This document shows, one piece after another, positions 60,682 through 64,000 of a stretch of 64,000 nt of DNA (the first letter of the stretch is position 1; every line of letters starts with the position of its first letter). The notes under the pieces were generated by a model. The model was not told the DNA's origin, searched no databases, and worked only from the letters and a program-made list of their open reading frames with translations. This stretch comes from DATMQA01 sp035566895 (GTDB lineage: Bacteria > Verrucomicrobiota > Verrucomicrobiia > Limisphaerales > UBA8199), in the NCBI GenBank assembly GCA_035566895.1, contig DATMQA010000117.1, positions 1 to 64,000 of the forward strand, given 5' to 3'. The position numbers and the translations under genes were made by a program.

Positions 60682-61968
60682 TCAGTTTGGGCGAGTCGAC
60701 TCAGGCGGCAGGCCCGTGATGATTCGCGCGCTGCGCTTATAAGTCAGATACGAATAGCCCCACTGGAGCAGAACTGACAGCTTGTTGCGGAAACCAATCA
60801 GAAATATCAAGTGGACCAGCAACCACGCCAGCCAGGCCAACATCCCGGAGAAGTGAAACCGGCCCACCCATGCCACGGCGGCCGAGCGGCCAATGGTCGC
60901 CATCGTGCCCCGGTCCCAATAACGGAAAACCGGACGGGGTGCGCGGCCCGGACCTAAATCCAATTCGTCACCGATAATCCGCGAAACGTGCCGGGCCATT
61001 TGCATCGCGGCAGGGGAGACCCCCGGAACCGGTTTGCCATCCTCCCCAAGCACCAGCGCCATATCCCCGATGGCAAAGACTTCCGGGTGCCCGGGCAGGC
61101 TCAAATCCGGCTGCACCTTCACCCGCCCGGCCCGGTCCAACTCAACGCCGAGTTTCTTCGCCAGCGGCACCGCGGAAACCCCCGCCGCCCACAAAATTGT
61201 CTCCGCGCGAATGATTTCCCCACCTGCCAGTTCCACCTCACCTCTGCGAATGGCCTTCACCGGCGCCGACGTTCGGATCTGGACCCCGAGGGCTTGCAAC
61301 TGTCGCGCGGCGCTCGCGCTTAAATCCAGCGGCAGGTGCGCCAGCACCGACGGGCCGGCTTCGATCAAAATGATTCGAGCCTTCGCGGGATCAATGTGCC
61401 GAAACTCCCGGGTCAACACCGTCCGCGCCAACTCGGCAAAAGCGCCGGCCAGTTCCACGCCCGTCGGCCCTCCGCCGATAATCACGAGGGTCATCAACTT
61501 CTCCCGCCGCGCCTGGTCCGCAGTGTCTTCCGCCTGTTCAAAGGCCAGCAGCACCTGGCTGCGGATGCGTAGCGCATCATTGAGCGTCTTGAGTCCGGGA
61601 GCGAATTCTTCCCATTCCGGATGCCCGAAGTAGCTGGTAATACCTCCCAGCGCCAGCACCAGGTAGTCATAATCGAGCGTGCTTCGCTCCAGCACAACCT
61701 GCCTCGACGCAAGCTTCAAGTCCTTCACCTGGTCCATTAGCACGCTGACATTACTGTGGTCGGCCAGGATCGCGCGAATCGGCTGAGCAATGTCCGGCGC
61801 CGCCAGTCCGGCTGCCGCTACTTGATAGAGCAACGGCTGAAACAAATGATGATTGGTGCGATCCACCACCGTGACCTGCGCCGCTGCGTGAGCGAAGGTT
61901 TTGCAGAACGTCAGGCCCCCAAAGCCTGCCCCCAACACCACCACGCGCGCATCTTTGCTCTCCGCCAT
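60682..61968 (-). CDS. Type II NADH dehydrogenase (NDH-2)
   Basis: 428 aa peripheral-membrane flavoprotein passing electrons from NADH to quinone without pumping protons. First FAD loop: VVVLGAGFGGLTFCKTF. NADH loop: LVIIGGGPTGVELAGAFAE. FAD C-terminal motif: VFAIGDMALVLGEDGKPVPG. HHLFQPLLYQVA is the quinone-site signature. The C-terminal amphipathic and hydrophobic segment (FSGMLAWLAWLLVHLIFLIG) anchors it. The start at 61968 (MAESKDARVV) is set by the family; the 99-residue longer frame is spurious. Confidence 0.94.
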   Translation of the reverse strand: MAESKDARVVVLGAGFGGLTFCKTFAHAAAQVTVVDRTNHHLFQPLLYQVAAAGLAAPDIAQPIRAILADHSNVSVLMDQVKDLKLASRQVVLERSTLDYDYLVLALGGITSYFGHPEWEEFAPGLKTLNDALRIRSQVLLAFEQAEDTADQARREKLMTLVIIGGGPTGVELAGAFAELARTVLTREFRHIDPAKARIILIEAGPSVLAHLPLDLSASAARQLQALGVQIRTSAPVKAIRRGEVELAGGEIIRAETILWAAGVSAVPLAKKLGVELDRAGRVKVQPDLSLPGHPEVFAIGDMALVLGEDGKPVPGVSPAAMQMARHVSRIIGDELDLGPGRAPRPVFRYWDRGTMATIGRSAAVAWVGRFHFSGMLAWLAWLLVHLIFLIGFRNKLSVLLQWGYSYLTYKRSARIITGLPPESTRPN

Positions 61969-62102
61969 GCCAGAGTGTTCACCGGTTGGTTCAGGAAAGC
62001 AACGAACGCCTCTTTCGGACGCGTTCACGGTCGGCCCAGGACTGCCTGGTGGCGACCAGGGATCAGCCAGGGGAGGGCGGAGCGAGTCTTCTGGGTCGGC
62101 GG

Positions 62103-62285
62103 CTAGATTGGGTCGTCCCGATCGATGAAGTTGATCAGCAGCAACGCGCCCCCGCAGGCCCAGCCCCAAAACCAGACGCGGCCCAACACGTAGAACACCG
62201 TTGACGCCCCCAGAAGTGAGAAGGCGACGGCATATCTCACCGACTTCGGCCGGCCCAGCCACCACTCAAATAAGTTCTTGTACAT
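62103..62285 (-). CDS. Small two-helix membrane protein
   Basis: 60 aa: YKNLFEWWLGRPKSVRYAVA, FSLLGASTVFYVLG and FWGWACGGALLLINFIDRDD. Two membrane segments and an acidic end; no family is recognised. It lies 134 bp upstream of NDH-2 on the same strand and may be co-transcribed with it. It is divergent from xylA. Confidence 0.65.
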   Translation of the reverse strand: MYKNLFEWWLGRPKSVRYAVAFSLLGASTVFYVLGRVWFWGWACGGALLLINFIDRDDPI

Positions 62286-62390
62286 AGCCAAATCGCCCGT
62301 GAAATAGCAGGAATCCTGCCAGTAAATGCAAAATTGTGGGCTTGCCGATTAACGCTAAGCGCCTTAGGCTTCGGCCTCATTTTGCAACTC

Positions 62391-63716
62391 ATGAAAAAGG
62401 CATCCAAAGAATTCTTCCCTGGCATTTCGAAAATTCAGTACGAAGGCCCGACTTCAAAAAACCCGCTCGCCTTCAAGCATTACAACCCGGACGAACGCGT
62501 CGAGGGCAAGCTGATGAAGGACCAACTGCGTTTCTCGGTCACTTATTGGCACACTATCCGCGGCCAATTGGCCGATATGTTCGGTGTCGGCACCGCCGTC
62601 CGACCCTGGGAGGACGGCACCAATTCGATGGCCATGGCCGAGACCCGCGCCCACGTCGCCTTCGAGTTCTTGGAAAAGCTCGGCGCGCCATTTTACGCGT
62701 TCCACGACCGCGATGTGGCGCCCGAAGGCAAAAGCCTGGGCGAAACCAATCGGAACCTGGACACTATCGTCAAAGTGCTCAAGCAGGAACAGCAACGCAC
62801 CGGTGTCAAACTACTCTGGGGGACAGCCTGTCTGTTCGTCCATCCGCGCTTCGTTCATGGCGCGGCCACCAGTTGTAACGCCGATGTCTTCGCCTACGCC
62901 GCCGCCCAGGTCAAAAAGGCCATCGAGGTGACGCACGAGCTGGACGGCGCAGGGTACGTTTTTTGGGGTGGACGCGAAGGCTACAGCACGCTCTGGAACA
63001 CCGACCTCAAACGGGAGATGGACCACCTCGGCCGGTTTCTGCACCTCGCGGCGGACCACAAAAAGTCCATCGGTTTCAAGGGCCAGTTTTACATCGAGCC
63101 GAAGCCAAAGGAACCAACCAAACACCAATACGATTCGGACGCCGCGGCTTGCTTGAACTTCCTGCGCCAGTACGACCTGCTCAAGGATTTCAAGCTCAAC
63201 CTCGAAACCAACCACGCGACCCTCGCCGGTCATTCGATGCAACACGAATTGGAAGTTGCCATCGCCGCCGATGCCCTCGGCTCGATTGACGCCAATACCG
63301 GCGACCTGTTGCTGGGCTGGGACACCGACCAATTCCCGACCAACGTTTATCTGACCACCGAAATCATGCTCTCGATTCTCAAAATGAGCGGGCTTCGGAC
63401 CGGCGGCACCAATTTCGATGCCAAAGTCCGCCGCGAGAGCTTCGAACCTGTGGACCTCTTCTATGCGCACATCGGTGGCATGGACGCCTTCGCGCGCGGG
63501 CTAAAGATTGCCGCCGCCATTCGTAAAGACGGCCGCCTGGCAAAGTTTATGAAAGAGCGCTATAGCTCGTGGGACAGCGGCATCGGCGCAAAAATCGATT
63601 CGGGCAAAGCCGGCTTCAACGAACTCGAAGCCTATATGCTGCAAAAGGGCGATATCACACCGAACAGCAGCGGCCGGCAGGAGTTGCTGGAGAATATCAT
63701 CAACGAGTTTATTTAA
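62391..63716 (+). CDS. xylA: Xylose isomerase
   Basis: 441 aa metal-dependent TIM barrel interconverting D-xylose and D-xylulose. Family segments: FFPGISKIQYEGPTSKNPLA, FRFSVTYWHT-like LRFSVTYWHTIRGQLADMFG, FYAFHDRDVAPEG, VFWGGREGYSTLWNTDLKRE, FYIEPKPKEPTKHQYDSD, DFKLNLETNHATLAGHSMQH and SIDANTGDLLLGWDTDQFPT. Metal ligands (Glu, His, Asp in these) look intact. It is the long class II type. The ATG at 62391 matches the family; the first 19 codons of the longer frame do not. No xylulokinase is adjacent. Confidence 0.97.
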   Translation: MKKASKEFFPGISKIQYEGPTSKNPLAFKHYNPDERVEGKLMKDQLRFSVTYWHTIRGQLADMFGVGTAVRPWEDGTNSMAMAETRAHVAFEFLEKLGAPFYAFHDRDVAPEGKSLGETNRNLDTIVKVLKQEQQRTGVKLLWGTACLFVHPRFVHGAATSCNADVFAYAAAQVKKAIEVTHELDGAGYVFWGGREGYSTLWNTDLKREMDHLGRFLHLAADHKKSIGFKGQFYIEPKPKEPTKHQYDSDAAACLNFLRQYDLLKDFKLNLETNHATLAGHSMQHELEVAIAADALGSIDANTGDLLLGWDTDQFPTNVYLTTEIMLSILKMSGLRTGGTNFDAKVRRESFEPVDLFYAHIGGMDAFARGLKIAAAIRKDGRLAKFMKERYSSWDSGIGAKIDSGKAGFNELEAYMLQKGDITPNSSGRQELLENIINEFI

Positions 63717-63770
63717 CCGCGAAGGCGCGAAGGGCGCGAAGAAGGACAGCCCCCAGTCTCGCCTTTTCGG

Positions 63771-64000
63771 TTAGGTCACCACGGGTTCCCGTCCGTCGGC
63801 ACCTTCGCCATCCAGGTCGATGAGGATGTCCCTCGGCTCGGCGCCTTTGCTGGGGCCGACAATGCCGCGGTTCTCCAACTCGTCCATAATCCGGGCGGCG
63901 CGCCCATAACCCAGCCGTAATCGACGCTGCAGCAGCGAGACGCTGGCCTTCTGCTCGCTGCGAATCACTTCGATGCACTGCTGAATGATTTCCTCGTCCT
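63771..64000 (-). CDS. ftsK: DNA translocase FtsK, C-terminal gamma domain (partial)
   Basis: The last ~75 codons, cut by the window edge. EVIRSEQKASVSLLQRRLRL then GYGRAARIMDELENRGIVGP is the winged-helix gamma domain that reads the KOPS sequences guiding chromosome segregation at division. It ends PRDILIDLDGEGADGREPVVT. The motor and membrane domains lie beyond 64000. A short repeat (GCGAAGGCGCGAAGGGCGCG) separates it from the converging xylA. Confidence 0.9.
   Translation of the reverse strand, partial: DEEIIQQCIEVIRSEQKASVSLLQRRLRLGYGRAARIMDELENRGIVGPSKGAEPRDILIDLDGEGADGREPVVT

Overview
The window looks like chromosomal DNA of a Verrucomicrobiota bacterium of the Pedosphaera/Limisphaerales type. 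I infer this from several things: a prepilin-like protein with the FTLIELLVVIAIIAIL leader and an H-X9-DG-like end, secreted proteins ending in RFYRVxLLP, an LL-diaminopimelate aminotransferase, a 25-bp-arm palindrome containing TGTAGCAGCCGACG, and dense glycan and toxin accessory genes. No rRNA, tRNA, CRISPR array or transposase was recognised. Start codons were moved downstream where the longest frame ran into non-protein-like sequence.

Layout. 0-9.4 kb: zinc alcohol dehydrogenase, prepilin-like protein, PEGA-like lipoprotein, lipase-maturation-factor-like membrane protein, large secreted GH2 enzyme with a malectin-like tail, a lone receiver protein and a PIN/RHH toxin-antitoxin pair. 9.4-15.4 kb: gene-poor accessory stretch with two paralogous membrane genes, a duplicated ~190-bp gene tail, a frameshifted gene and many unrelated clusters of short degenerate tandem repeats. 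15.4-25.7 kb: polymorphic-toxin operon (LamG/TSP3 secreted protein, 1846-aa RHS protein with a C39-like peptidase domain and a variable toxin tip, immunity gene overlapping it by ATGA, second immunity-like gene). 25.9-35.5 kb: AraC-like HTH, RodZ-like protein, pgpA-pgsA, dapL, M48 protease, YqgE, NtrC-type regulator and an RMND1/DUF155-like membrane protein. 35.6-46.3 kb: amino-acid and purine genes (trpE, hisI, hisF; purS, purQ, purL, purF). 46.3-64 kb: amidohydrolase, GT9, NYN nuclease, vWA protein, truncated GH5, pseudouridine synthase-methyltransferase fusion, CPBP protease, gspB-like/exeA-like pair, hisC-hisD, pyrF, GAF protein, NDH-2, xylA and the end of ftsK.

The most interesting signal is at 37131-38183. 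A tandem-duplicated four-helix-bundle (23S intervening-sequence protein / Avd-like) gene sits between trpE and a his-cluster membrane gene. It is bounded by inverted arrays of a 12-bp unit (TAATCGTAATCT) and lies next to a 17-codon relic of its own start, inside a 21-bp inverted repeat. The same word recurs as a gene-free inverted repeat at 27283-27320. Analogous inverted repeats of other AT-rich words sit directly before purQ (40716-40777) and between hisD and pyrF (58341-58453), and a similar word appears in frame inside an rRNA-methyltransferase domain. Together these suggest a family of miniature palindromic elements, some carrying four-helix-bundle genes.
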